From Kribbella capetownensis (GTDB lineage: Bacteria > Actinomycetota > Actinomycetes > Propionibacteriales > Kribbellaceae), in the NCBI RefSeq assembly GCF_004331485.1, contig NZ_SJKD01000001.1, positions 620,001 through 684,000 of the forward strand: DNA of 64,000 nt, given 5' to 3'. Each line of letters starts with the position of its first letter. Position 1 is the first letter of the stretch. The notes beneath the pieces were generated by a model. It had not been told where the DNA came from and ran no database searches. It saw only the letters and a list, made by a program, of their open reading frames with translations. The position numbers were made by a program, and so were the translations under genes. This document shows positions 33,126-41,074 of this stretch, piece by piece.

Positions 33126-33793
33126 CCGTCGAGCTGGAGTGTCGTCCGGGTCGCGGCCAGGATCGAGTAGAGCAGCACTTGGTTCGCCTCCACGACCAGT
33201 TGCCCGGTGCGGTGCTCCAGCATCTCGATGGCTTGAGCAGCACGAAAGCCGTTGCCTGCGATGAAGATCGCCTCGGCCGAGGTGCCCACGTGGCTGCTGA
33301 CCCAGTCGATCACGTGCTCGGGCCGCACCTGCTGGGGGTCCTTGGGAACCGACGTCGCGGTCGTGACCGCGACGTCGAACCCCTGACTGCGGAAGTACGC
33401 GGCGGCGAGGTCTCCTATGTCGTCGTCGAACCATGGTGGATGGAACACCGCGACTCGGCGTACGCCGAAGGCCCCCAACGCCTGCGTGGCCGCGATCCCG
33501 GTGGTCACGGCCGGCAGCTTCGACAGGTGGTGCAAGCGCTCGACCAGCTCGAGTTCGGCGGCGCGCCCGATCGTGTACCCGGTCGTCGTCGAGGCGTAGG
33601 CGATGACGTCGACCGACGCCTCACAGAGCCGTGCGACCGCCGGTTGCAAGGCCTCAGGCCCGGTCCGCTCGACCACTACATCGACATCTGCCGGCGCCAT
33701 CTCGGGGATCTCAACCTCAGGTCCCGGTGACACATGCGGCGTCAGCACGCCCACCCTGAGCGTCCTGCGTCCGGTCGCCTGCACACCGCCCAT
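33092..33793 (-). CDS. maleate isomerase/Asp-Glu racemase superfamily protein
   Basis: The ATG at 33793 gives 233 residues starting MGGVQATGRRTLRVGVLTPHVSPGPEVE. The order fits arylmalonate decarboxylase/maleate cis-trans isomerase: PHVSPGPE, VDVIAYASTTTGYTIG (first catalytic position usually Cys, here Ser/Thr), KLPAVTTGIAATQALGAFGVRRVAVFHPPW and EAIFIAGNGFRAAQAIEMLEHRTGQLVVEANQV. The catalytic cysteines are not seen at the expected places, so the reaction may differ. It lies 13 bp downstream of the RibD-like gene, in one operon. Confidence 0.7.
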   Translation of the reverse strand: MGGVQATGRRTLRVGVLTPHVSPGPEVEIPEMAPADVDVVVERTGPEALQPAVARLCEASVDVIAYASTTTGYTIGRAAELELVERLHHLSKLPAVTTGIAATQALGAFGVRRVAVFHPPWFDDDIGDLAAAYFRSQGFDVAVTTATSVPKDPQQVRPEHVIDWVSSHVGTSAEAIFIAGNGFRAAQAIEMLEHRTGQLVVEANQVLLYSILAATRTTLQLDGYGRLLGSSRS

Positions 33794-33806
33794 CAGACTT
33801 GCCTCG

Positions 33807-34361
33807 TCAGCCGCGCTGCGGTCGATAGACCTGCACAACGATGCCGCTCGGGAACGCTGTGCTCTCGACCAGTTCAAGGTGCCGCGTCTCCGGCAGCTGG
33901 TCGAACAGTGCCTCCCCGCGGCCCAGGATCAGCGGCTGGACCAGCAGGCGGTACTCGTCGATCAGGTCCGCCGCGGCGAGCGCGCCGGCCAACCTGCGAC
34001 CACCCCAGACGATCACGTCCGCGCCGGACTCGGCCTTGATGCCGGCGATCTCGGCGGCGAGGTCGCCCCGCGCGACCCGGGTTTCGGGCCAGCCGGCCTC
34101 ATCGTCGCTGAGCGTCTTCGAGAACACGACCTTCGGGATGGCGTTCATCGGCGACGCGTAGGGGTCGTCGGACTGCGGCCAGAAGGACGACATCTCCTGA
34201 TACGTGACCCGGCCCATCAGGTGCGCACCGGCCGTGCTGATCCGGTCCAGCTTCCACTTCTTCAGCTCAGCACCCTCTGGGATCGCGGCGCCTGGGTGCT
34301 CACGGTCGCTGCCGACGAACCCGTCCAGCGACATCGACATGTACAGGATGACGTTCCGCAT
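33807..34361 (-). CDS. dihydrofolate reductase family protein (RibD C-terminal domain-like)
   Basis: 184 residues starting RNVILYMSMSLDGFVGSDREHPG, the family opening. Then come GAHLMGRVTYQEMSSFWP (substrate/NADPH strand), KVVFSKTLSD, ADVIVWGGRRLAGALAAADLIDEYRLLVQPLILGRGEALFDQL (the G-G-x-x-L-A nucleotide loop and P-x-x-L-G-x-G motif). It is an NADPH-dependent reductase-like fold; the substrate is unknown. It is first of two genes and is divergent from a LysR gene. Confidence 0.85.
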   Translation of the reverse strand: MRNVILYMSMSLDGFVGSDREHPGAAIPEGAELKKWKLDRISTAGAHLMGRVTYQEMSSFWPQSDDPYASPMNAIPKVVFSKTLSDDEAGWPETRVARGDLAAEIAGIKAESGADVIVWGGRRLAGALAAADLIDEYRLLVQPLILGRGEALFDQLPETRHLELVESTAFPSGIVVQVYRPQRG

Positions 34362-34462
34362 GACTTCCTCTCGTTGGTGGTTTCTCCTGTCCTGACGTTC
34401 GCAGCCGGATCAGCCGGTATCAACGCCGGCTTGGGTCACGCACCATGTACCGTGAATTCACG

Positions 34463-35389
34463 ATGGCCGACATCGAGTTGCGGGAACTCACGTTGTTCAT
34501 GGTTCTCGCCGAGGAGCTGCACTTCGGGCGCACCGCGGAGCGGCTCGGCCTCACCACGTCGCGAGCCAGCCAGACGCTGCGAGCGCTGGAACGCAAGCTC
34601 GGCGGACGACGCCTGTTCGACCGCACGAGCCGCGTCGTCACCCTGACCGCGGCCGGACAAGCCCTCCACGACGAACTCGCACCCATCGTGACCGACCTGG
34701 ACAACGCGCTCGCACGGGCCCGCGGACGAGCGGCCGGACCGGGGCTGATCCGCATCGGCGTCCTCAACGCCGCGTCCGGGAGCCTCGTCCTGAACGAGGC
34801 GGTCAGGCTCTTCGAGCAGTCGTACGACGGCGCCGAGGTACGACTCGTCGCGACCCCTCTGACGGACCGGCTGGGGCCACTACGCCGGCGCGAGGTGGAT
34901 CTGTCGGTGACTCGACTGCCCCTCGACCAATCCGACATCGTGATCGGTCCCCTGCTCTCCCGAGGCGATCCACGCGTGGTGATGGTGGCCGTCGACCATC
35001 CGCTGGCCAGTAGGAGTCAGGTCTCGGTGGAGGACCTCGCGGACTATCCGGTGAGACGACCGGCCGACCCGCCAGAGCTGGCGGAGGCCAGCTGTCCCAC
35101 CCACACTCCGAGCGGCCGCCCGATCGTGTCCGCCGACGTCCACGTCAACGACAGCTCCGAGCTGCTTCTGCTCATCGCCCAAGGACGGCTGGTCCACCCC
35201 ACCGTGGCTCCCTTCGCCGAGCACTTCCGGCACCCCGACATCGCGATCATCCCGATCGAGGACCTACCAGCCTCATCAACGGCGCTGGCCTGGCTGCGGG
35301 GGTACCAACACCCCGCCCGCGACGCCTTCCTGGCCACCGTCGAAGACGTCGTCAGGTCACACCCACACCTGGCTGGAACGTCGGCCTGA
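34463..35389 (+). CDS. LysR family transcriptional regulator
   Basis: ATG 34463 (MADIELRELTLFMVLAEELHFGRTAERLGLTTSRASQTLRALERKLGGRRLFDRTSRVVTLTAAGQAL) is the typical LysR start; ATG 34445 is in frame. 308 residues. The winged HTH covers ~1-60. The effector domain (~90-300) has LIRIGVLNAASGSLVLNEAVRLF. It probably controls the divergent RibD-like/racemase-like operon. No effector can be named. Confidence 0.86.
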   Translation: MADIELRELTLFMVLAEELHFGRTAERLGLTTSRASQTLRALERKLGGRRLFDRTSRVVTLTAAGQALHDELAPIVTDLDNALARARGRAAGPGLIRIGVLNAASGSLVLNEAVRLFEQSYDGAEVRLVATPLTDRLGPLRRREVDLSVTRLPLDQSDIVIGPLLSRGDPRVVMVAVDHPLASRSQVSVEDLADYPVRRPADPPELAEASCPTHTPSGRPIVSADVHVNDSSELLLLIAQGRLVHPTVAPFAEHFRHPDIAIIPIEDLPASSTALAWLRGYQHPARDAFLATVEDVVRSHPHLAGTSA

Positions 35390-35406
35390 AAGTCTGGCGC
35401 ACAGCA

Positions 35407-35435
35407 GTTGCAGGCAATCGAACATCTGTTCTAAT
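35407..35435 (+). promoter_or_regulatory. promoter with LexA (SOS) box-like palindrome
   Basis: TCGAACATCTGTTCTA at 35418-35433 differs from a symmetric TCGAAC-N4-GTTCGA actinobacterial SOS box at one position. It overlaps a TCTAAT -10 (35430-35435) with TTGCAG 16 bp upstream. The next gene in the same direction starts at 35616. The 226-bp gap around it holds no other clear gene. Confidence 0.5.
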
Positions 35436-35615
35436 GTTTTCCCAGTTCGCGGTTCTCCACCCCGGACGTCCGGCCGGCCGAACCTCCCACCTCCGATGTG
35501 GACCGGCTCTCCGGACACCGCCGCCCGGGTAGTGAGGGCCCGGGCTGTGGAGATCCGCAGACGATCGGGTACAGGCGCACGGAAGACAGGTGATGCTCAA
35601 CGAAGGGACAGCGCG

Positions 35616-36218
35616 ATGCTGCTCGAACATCGCGGCCGACGACCGGTCGTGCCCGAATCCGCTTATGTCGCACCATCCGCAGTCCTCTGTGGCGCCGTCG
35701 TACTGGGCGAAGGCAGCAGAGTCCTGCACGGTGCCGTGCTGACCGCGGAGAACGGTGAGGTCCGTGTCGGTGCGAACAGCGTGGTGATGGAGAACGCCCT
35801 GATGCGCGGCCGGGCGAGTCATCCCACCCTGCTCGGAGATGCGGTCCTGGTAGGTCCCCATGCACACGTCAACGGCGCCACGGTCGAGGACGAAGTCTTC
35901 ATCGCCACGGGCGTCGCGTTGTTCCCCGGTTCTGTCGCCGGCGCGGGCGCGGAACTCCGGGTCAACAGCGTGCTGCACGTGAACTCGCGCCTGGAACCCG
36001 GCACGGTCCTCCCGATCGGATGGATCGCCGTCGGCAACCCGGCCCAACTCTTCGCCCCCGATCGGCACGAAGAGTTCTGGCCCATCCAGCGCGACCTGGA
36101 CTTCCCCGGCACCGTCTACAACGTCCCCCGCGGAACGCCGATGCGCGACATCATGAGCCGCCAATCCACTTTCTTCGGCAGCCACCAGTCGGACCGGGAG
36201 CTACCTAGCCCGGACTGA
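35616..36218 (+). CDS. gamma-carbonic anhydrase-like left-handed beta-helix protein
   Basis: 200 residues from ATG 35616 (AAGGGA upstream). The hexapeptide-repeat beta-helix is plain: VAPSAVLCGAVVLGEGSRVLHGAVLTAENGEVRVGANSVVMENALMRG, then HPTLLGDAVLVGPHAHVNGATVEDEVFIATGVALFPGSVAGAGAELRVNSVLHVNSRL. Histidines in VGPHAHVNG could be part of the metal site. Family members are carbonic anhydrases or acyltransferase-like proteins. It may be transcribed from the SOS-like promoter upstream. It overlaps the convergent EamA gene by 14 bp. Confidence 0.82.
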   Translation: MLLEHRGRRPVVPESAYVAPSAVLCGAVVLGEGSRVLHGAVLTAENGEVRVGANSVVMENALMRGRASHPTLLGDAVLVGPHAHVNGATVEDEVFIATGVALFPGSVAGAGAELRVNSVLHVNSRLEPGTVLPIGWIAVGNPAQLFAPDRHEEFWPIQRDLDFPGTVYNVPRGTPMRDIMSRQSTFFGSHQSDRELPSPD

Positions 36219-37197
36219 GTACGCCGGGCTGTTCGGTCGACTGTGGTGGGCTCGGGCGGTGGGGCGCGGAGGTCCGCTCTGCGCCCATGCCGGCCAGGAC
36301 GACGAAGGCGATGCCGAAGACGGGGAGCAGGCCTGGCAGCTGATGAAGGATGAGCCAACCGACGAGGAGGGCCAGCGCGGGTTCCAGGCTCATCAGCGTG
36401 CCGAACACGCCTGCGTCCAGGCGGCGCAGGGCCAGGTACTCCAGGGTGAACGGGATGACCGGGAGCAGCAGCGCCAAGCCGAAGCCGATGGCGACCAGAT
36501 CCCAGGTCATCAGCGGGATCGTGGCCGGCCCGGCAACGATGGTCGCGACCACGGCCGCGACCGGGATCGACACGCCCAGACCCTGAAGACCGGAGACGTT
36601 GTCGCCCACGTGCTGGGTGAGCAGGATGTACGCCGCCCAGCAGACGGCTGCGCCCAGTGCGAACAAGACGCCGAGCACATCCAGCGACCCGCCGACCGGT
36701 ATCCCCGACTCATGCGCCACCGACGCAGAGCCGCCGACGAAACGCCACGGCTGGGTCAGCAGCATCACCCCGACGAACGCCAGCCCAGGCCACACCAGCC
36801 CGGCCCGCCTTCCGCCGAAGCCGCGTAGCCCGGGGATCCGGACCGCGGCGGGTTGCCGCGCGTTGCGTACGACGGCGACGCTCAGCGGACCGAGGAACTC
36901 CAAGGCGCTGGCCACGCCGAGCGGGATCCGCGCGGCCGCAGCCATGAAGAGAAGCGTCACGCCACCGGTTGCGATCCCCAGGCCGACAGCGGCGAGAAGG
37001 GAGCGGCGATCGAACGAGCGGAGGCGGGGACGGAACAGGACCAGCACGATCACGGCCGCGAAGGACAACCGCAGCCACGCCGCGCCCTCAGGGCCGAGCC
37101 GATCGAACAGGCTGACCGAGACGGAGAGGCCGAGCTGGACGCAGCTCATCGACATGACGGCGAACGCCACGCCGGTGCGGCTCTCACGGGTGCTCAT
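36205..37197 (-). CDS. EamA/DMT superfamily transporter (RhtA-like)
   Basis: The ATG at 37197 gives 330 residues with about 10 spans in two EamA repeats: repeat 1 LGLSVSVSLFDRLGPEGAAWLRLSFAAVIVL and repeat 2 GVLFALGAAVCWAAYILLTQHVGDNVSGLQGLGVSIPVAAV ... TLEYLALRRLDAGVFGTLMSLEPALALLVGWLILHQ. This matches amino-acid/threonine-homoserine exporters of the RhtA type. It is divergent from a LysR gene (85 bp), which probably regulates it. Confidence 0.87.
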   Translation of the reverse strand: MSTRESRTGVAFAVMSMSCVQLGLSVSVSLFDRLGPEGAAWLRLSFAAVIVLVLFRPRLRSFDRRSLLAAVGLGIATGGVTLLFMAAAARIPLGVASALEFLGPLSVAVVRNARQPAAVRIPGLRGFGGRRAGLVWPGLAFVGVMLLTQPWRFVGGSASVAHESGIPVGGSLDVLGVLFALGAAVCWAAYILLTQHVGDNVSGLQGLGVSIPVAAVVATIVAGPATIPLMTWDLVAIGFGLALLLPVIPFTLEYLALRRLDAGVFGTLMSLEPALALLVGWLILHQLPGLLPVFGIAFVVLAGMGAERTSAPHRPSPPQSTEQPGVLSPG

Positions 37198-37229
37198 GCA
37201 CTCCAGTGAAGCTCGCGAATCCGTTCGCG

Positions 37230-37248
37230 TCCACGTGAGAATCGTGGA
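37230..37248. promoter_or_regulatory. LysR operator candidate TCCACG-N7-CGTGGA
   Basis: A 6-bp perfect inverted repeat of T-N11-A type size in the 84-bp divergent region between the EamA and LysR genes. Placed as expected for a LysR activation/repression site. Confidence 0.5.
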
Positions 37249-37281
37249 CATACCGTTCGGGATCACTGAACAATAAGAACC

Positions 37282-38193
37282 ATGGATGTACGCCGTCTCG
37301 AGCTCCTGCTGGCGTTGTCCCGGCTGGGCTCGATGCGTGCCGTCGCGGAGACCCTCAGGGTGACCACCTCGACCGTCTCCCAGCAGATCGCTGCGCTGGC
37401 CCACGAGGTCGGCACGCCCCTGCTGGAGCCCGACGGACGCCGCGTCCGACTCACCCCGGCCGGCCAGCGGTTGGCCGGGCATGCGGTGGACATCGTCGCC
37501 GCGGTCGAGGCCGCCCGTGCTGACCTCGATCCCTCCTCCAAACCGGCTGGAACGGTTCGCGTCGCCGCCTTCCACACCGCGATCCGGGACACCGTGCTAC
37601 CCGTCGTCCAGCGGCTCGTCGCCGCGCATCCCGACGTACGGCTGGAGATCCAGGAGCAGGAGCCGCCTGAGGCGTTGACGCTGCTCGAGCGCGATCAGGT
37701 CGATCTCGCGGTGAGCTACGACTACAACCTTGCTCCCGCGAACGTCGACCCTGGCCTGGAGATCACCCGGTTGTGGCAGGCGACATGGGGACTCGGCGTG
37801 CCGTCTCGCTCCGGGCGTACCTCGGGAACTACTGCCGAGGTGGCCGCTGCGTTCGCAGACAGCGACTGGATCGTGAACTCCCGCCACTCCGGAGACGAGC
37901 AGGTCGTGCGCACCATCGCCTCGTTGGCCGGCTTCGAGCCACGCATCACGCATCGCGCCGACAGCCTCCCGCTGGTCCGGGACATGATCGTCGCGGGCCT
38001 TGGCGTCGCGCTGCTTCCGACCGGCGGCCTGAAGGCTCCGGGCATCTCGCTACGCCGGTTGCGCGATCCGGTGCCGATGTTCCGCACGTACACACTCACC
38101 CGCCGCGGCCGAGGCGGATGGGCTCCGCTGGCGTTGGTCCAAACACTGCTCGAACAGCAGCGGCGAGCGCCGGACGCGGTCAGCTGGACGTGA
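37282..38193 (+). CDS. LysR family transcriptional regulator
   Basis: 303 residues from ATG. The N-terminal wHTH is MDVRRLELLLALSRLGSMRAVAETLRVTTSTVSQQIAALAHEVGTPLLEPDGRRVRLTPAGQRL. The effector domain begins GTVRVAAFHTAIRDTVLPVVQRLVAAHPDVRLEIQEQEPPEAL, as in the actinobacterial group linked to amino-acid exporters (ArgP/LysG-like). The divergent EamA exporter is the likely target. It overlaps the convergent Suc_Fer gene by 14 bp. Confidence 0.88.
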   Translation: MDVRRLELLLALSRLGSMRAVAETLRVTTSTVSQQIAALAHEVGTPLLEPDGRRVRLTPAGQRLAGHAVDIVAAVEAARADLDPSSKPAGTVRVAAFHTAIRDTVLPVVQRLVAAHPDVRLEIQEQEPPEALTLLERDQVDLAVSYDYNLAPANVDPGLEITRLWQATWGLGVPSRSGRTSGTTAEVAAAFADSDWIVNSRHSGDEQVVRTIASLAGFEPRITHRADSLPLVRDMIVAGLGVALLPTGGLKAPGISLRRLRDPVPMFRTYTLTRRGRGGWAPLALVQTLLEQQRRAPDAVSWT

Positions 38194-39094
38194 TGCTGTG
38201 CAACTGGAAGCGGCGGACCGTGGCCGGGGCGGTGCCTGCACACGTAAGCCGCGCATCGATCGTGTCCAGATGCGCCGACACCTCGACGGTGACCAGGCCG
38301 GCGTCGTCGGGCAACGCGAGATCCACCTGCCAGTGATGGCCGGCCAGTCCACGAACAGCTCTGGGACGGAGCTCGTCGACGAGGCGTGAGTGACCAGCAG
38401 CGCGAGCGAAGTGCTGCGCGGCTTGCACCGGTGCGACGAACGCGCCTGATCCACGGAGCAGATCCGGAACCACCCGTCCTTCGTCGTGATGCTTGGCGAG
38501 CTCGACCGCGCGAGCAACCGGAACATGGCCGTAGAACAGCCCCTGCGGCAGTACGACGACGTTCGCGGCGAACCGGTCACCGCCGACATGGCTGCACTCC
38601 CACGTCCGCTCCGGATACGCACCGGCGAGCGCCGCCGCGACCGGCCGCCCACGTACGGCGCAACACGCGTCGTGCCGTCCGTGCGTGCAGACGAGGTACA
38701 CCGGCTCACGACTGACCAGTCCCGGTTCAGCGTCGCCCCGAAGGACCGGCAGTAGATGCTCGTCCGACGGAAGATCGCCCCATCGGACTGACTCACGGCC
38801 TGGCCGGCAGTCGGCCAGGGCGAACCGTCGCGGAGCCGTCCGGTCCAGCCGTCCGTAACGTCTGATCAGCGCGGGACGGTACCCCAGTTGCCGGCAGAGC
38901 CGCGCGACCTCCGCGCCCAAACCCTCGGGCCGGAGTGCGGCAAGAGCGTCCCGCGGCCAAGCGACGCGGGACTCGATCAGCAACCAGCGCTCCGCGGGTG
39001 GTGCAGTCGCGACCAGCGAGTCGCCACGACGGTCCGCGAGTGCGGCACAGCCCGTGTCGGCCCGGTAGCGACCGTCAATCACCACGCCAGCCAT
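38180..39094 (-). CDS. sucrase/ferredoxin-like family protein
   Basis: The ATG at 39094 is chosen because GGGGTGAG precedes it; GTG 39100 also fits. 304 residues. The N-terminal part has ALADRRGDSLVATAPPAERWLLIESRVAWPRDAL. The thioredoxin-like [2Fe-2S] region shows VYLVCTHGRHDACCAVRGRPVAAAL and TWECSHVGGDRFAANVVVLPQGLFYGHV, the C-THG-x-D-x-CC and C-SH-GG-RFA motifs of the Suc_Fer family. It probably binds an iron-sulfur cluster and carries electrons. It is the third gene of the repeat-peptide/oxygenase operon, 45 bp after the oxygenase gene, and may supply electrons or iron reduction to it. Confidence 0.83.
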   Translation of the reverse strand: MAGVVIDGRYRADTGCAALADRRGDSLVATAPPAERWLLIESRVAWPRDALAALRPEGLGAEVARLCRQLGYRPALIRRYGRLDRTAPRRFALADCRPGRESVRWGDLPSDEHLLPVLRGDAEPGLVSREPVYLVCTHGRHDACCAVRGRPVAAALAGAYPERTWECSHVGGDRFAANVVVLPQGLFYGHVPVARAVELAKHHDEGRVVPDLLRGSGAFVAPVQAAQHFARAAGHSRLVDELRPRAVRGLAGHHWQVDLALPDDAGLVTVEVSAHLDTIDARLTCAGTAPATVRRFQLHSITSS

Positions 39095-39139
39095 GCTCAC
39101 CCCACGTCACCGTTGCCCTTCGCAACTACCGGCTGTAGT

Positions 39140-40384
39140 TTACGCGTCGGCGATCAGGACAGCTTCGGTGAGGAGGCGGCGGACGAGGACGAGTTGGTCG
39201 GCCTCGTCCAGACCGGGTAGCTCGCCGACCTTGAGGTCGCTGCCTGAGCACAGCTGCACAACCGCGTCGCCGGTGACTGCGGGTAGCGTGATTGTCCGGT
39301 CTGGCAGTTGCAGCACGACCGGATCCCCAACCACGACTCGGCAGCGCAGACCGGTCCGGAGGCGGACCGTCGTACCCACCGCCAAGGAGGCGATGGAGGC
39401 GGCGTGCGCCAACGGTCCGAGTGGCGCAGGGCGGTTGGCAGACCACGTACGGCGGCGGAGCCGAGCAGCCAGGTCCTCCGGAGTTGTCGACTGGATCTGC
39501 TGGACGAAGAGGTCCGCCACCTCGGGCAGGACTGCTCCGAGCTGCTCCGGGTCGCCCGGATCGAATCCGAGCGGCAGAGCACCGCGCAGCGATGCCTCGT
39601 TCGCGGCAGCTGCCGCAAGCTCCTGCACGAGCATGTAGCGAGTCATGGTGTGCAGTCCGACCGTCAGATGCGCACTGATTCCGCCCAGAGCCTTCGCCGA
39701 GTGCAGGAACCCACGCGGCACGTACAGCGCGTCACCGGGCCTCAGCACCTCATCGATCATGGGTGCCGTGTCACGAGCCGCAGCCGCGACGGCTTGCGAG
39801 TGGTCCGTCCATGGCTGGTTGCGGAGTGGATCGACATGCACCGGCTCATGGACAGTCCAGTGCTTCTCGCCGGCTACCTGCAATACGAACACGTCATGGA
39901 CGTCGTAGTGCGCGGAGAACCCCTGTGACTCGGCGGGAGTGATGTATGCGTTGATCTGCACCGGGTGACCGGCGTCGACCGACAGCTGGGTGGAGAAGTC
40001 GACCAACGCTGGCCAGGTGCGGTGCAGGGCCTGCAGTACGACGGTGTGACCGCTCGCGAACAGCGCAGCGACCTTGTCGTCGCGGATCTGGTCGGCGATC
40101 TCCGCCCCGACACCGCCCGACCCGGTGAACTGCCCGTCGCCGACGACAGCACCGTTCTTGGCGATCCGCAGGAACGGTGTACGGAGGCCGCGGCGCGACA
40201 GCAGCTCGTCTGCAGCTTCCAGGCTGAACAGATCGTCGTACGGCGCAGGCAGGTCCGGGCCGTGGGACAGCAGAGCCCGCGAACCCCAGTAGGAGTTCGC
40301 GAACTCATCCAGATCACCGGCTACACAGCGCCGGAGAGCCGGACGCTCGTCAGGCTGCGTACCGGCTCCCGGCACCGTCGTCAC
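39140..40384 (-). CDS. JmjC/cupin-4 (ribosomal-oxygenase-like) Fe(II)/2-oxoglutarate dioxygenase
   Basis: The start is the GTG at 40384, overlapping the stop of the repeat-peptide gene by 4 bp (GTGA). 414 residues. The double-stranded beta-helix (about 90-245) carries the iron triad: SAHYDVHDVFVLQVAGEKHWTVHEP (H-x-D plus downstream lysine for 2-oxoglutarate) and DALYVPRGFLHSAKA (distal His). A winged-helix-like C-terminal domain follows, as in cupin_4 proteins that hydroxylate ribosomal proteins. The tight coupling to an Asp/Gly/Ala repeat peptide suggests that peptide as substrate. That is inference. Confidence 0.87.
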   Translation of the reverse strand: MTTVPGAGTQPDERPALRRCVAGDLDEFANSYWGSRALLSHGPDLPAPYDDLFSLEAADELLSRRGLRTPFLRIAKNGAVVGDGQFTGSGGVGAEIADQIRDDKVAALFASGHTVVLQALHRTWPALVDFSTQLSVDAGHPVQINAYITPAESQGFSAHYDVHDVFVLQVAGEKHWTVHEPVHVDPLRNQPWTDHSQAVAAAARDTAPMIDEVLRPGDALYVPRGFLHSAKALGGISAHLTVGLHTMTRYMLVQELAAAAANEASLRGALPLGFDPGDPEQLGAVLPEVADLFVQQIQSTTPEDLAARLRRRTWSANRPAPLGPLAHAASIASLAVGTTVRLRTGLRCRVVVGDPVVLQLPDRTITLPAVTGDAVVQLCSGSDLKVGELPGLDEADQLVLVRRLLTEAVLIADA

Positions 40385-40917
40385 CAACTTCCAGAACCTC
40401 CACTGGCCCCGCCGTCGGCGCCACCGTCGGTCGCGTTCGAATCGGCGCCGCCATCAGCGGGTCCCTCGCCACCTCCGGCGCCACCATCCGCACCGCCGTC
40501 AGCTCCACCATCACTCATGCCAGGCGAGGCTCCACCGTCCGCAGGTCCCTCGCCACCGCCGTCGTCACCTGCGCCGCCATCGGCACCACCGTCAGTGCCA
40601 CCCGGCGTCGCACCGCCATCAGCCGGTCCCTCGCCACCACCAGCGCCGCCATCCGCACCACCGTCGGCGCCACCGTCACTCACGCCAGACGACGCTCCAC
40701 CGTCCGCAGGCCCTTCACCGCCGCCCGCGCCACCATCGGCGCCGCCGTCACTCATGCCGGCCGTCGCACCGCCGTCCGCCGGCCCTTCACCGCCTCCGGC
40801 ACCACCGGCCGCGCCACCGTCGGCGCCGCCATCCGTCCCACCTACGGTCGCTCCACCGTCGGCCACACCTTCGCCACCTTCGGACGAGGTCGTCATGTCG
40901 TCGTCGTTCAGACCCAT
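40381..40917 (-). CDS. Gly/Ala/Asp repeat peptide, candidate RiPP-like precursor
   Basis: 178 residues from ATG 40917 with AAGGGAGC before it. After a 14-residue head (MGLNDDDMTTSSEG) come six repeats of 24-29 residues. Each starts GEG-P/V-ADGGA and continues with a variable four- or five-residue insert (such as TAGMS, SSGVS, TPGGT), then DGGADGG blocks. The last ends GGSGSW. Only 12 amino-acid types occur: there is no Lys, Arg, His, Cys, Tyr, Phe, Ile or Gln, so the peptide is very acidic. No signal peptide is visible. The following oxygenase gene overlaps it by 4 bp. I know of no described family with this pattern. Confidence 0.75.
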   Translation of the reverse strand: MGLNDDDMTTSSEGGEGVADGGATVGGTDGGADGGAAGGAGGGEGPADGGATAGMSDGGADGGAGGGEGPADGGASSGVSDGGADGGADGGAGGGEGPADGGATPGGTDGGADGGAGDDGGGEGPADGGASPGMSDGGADGGADGGAGGGEGPADGGADSNATDGGADGGASGGSGSW

Positions 40918-41074
40918 TGTGCTGCTCCCTTCGCGAATGGCCAGATGAGTGCCGGAGGGGCGAGCAGGGCACTCTGCGACCATCCTGTGCGCAAAGTGCA
41001 GGTGGACTAAACCCCTCGCGGGTTACAGCGACCAATCGGTTCGGCGGCGAACCCCCGCACGGCCCCGAACGCGC

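Noticed and set aside
39965..40948. Pro/Ser-rich + strand frame (APPSAPPS repeats) over the repeat-peptide gene
   Set aside because: It is the antisense of DGGADGG codons, also runs over the cupin gene, and has no ribosome site; the minus-strand ORF has one and is coupled to the oxygenase.
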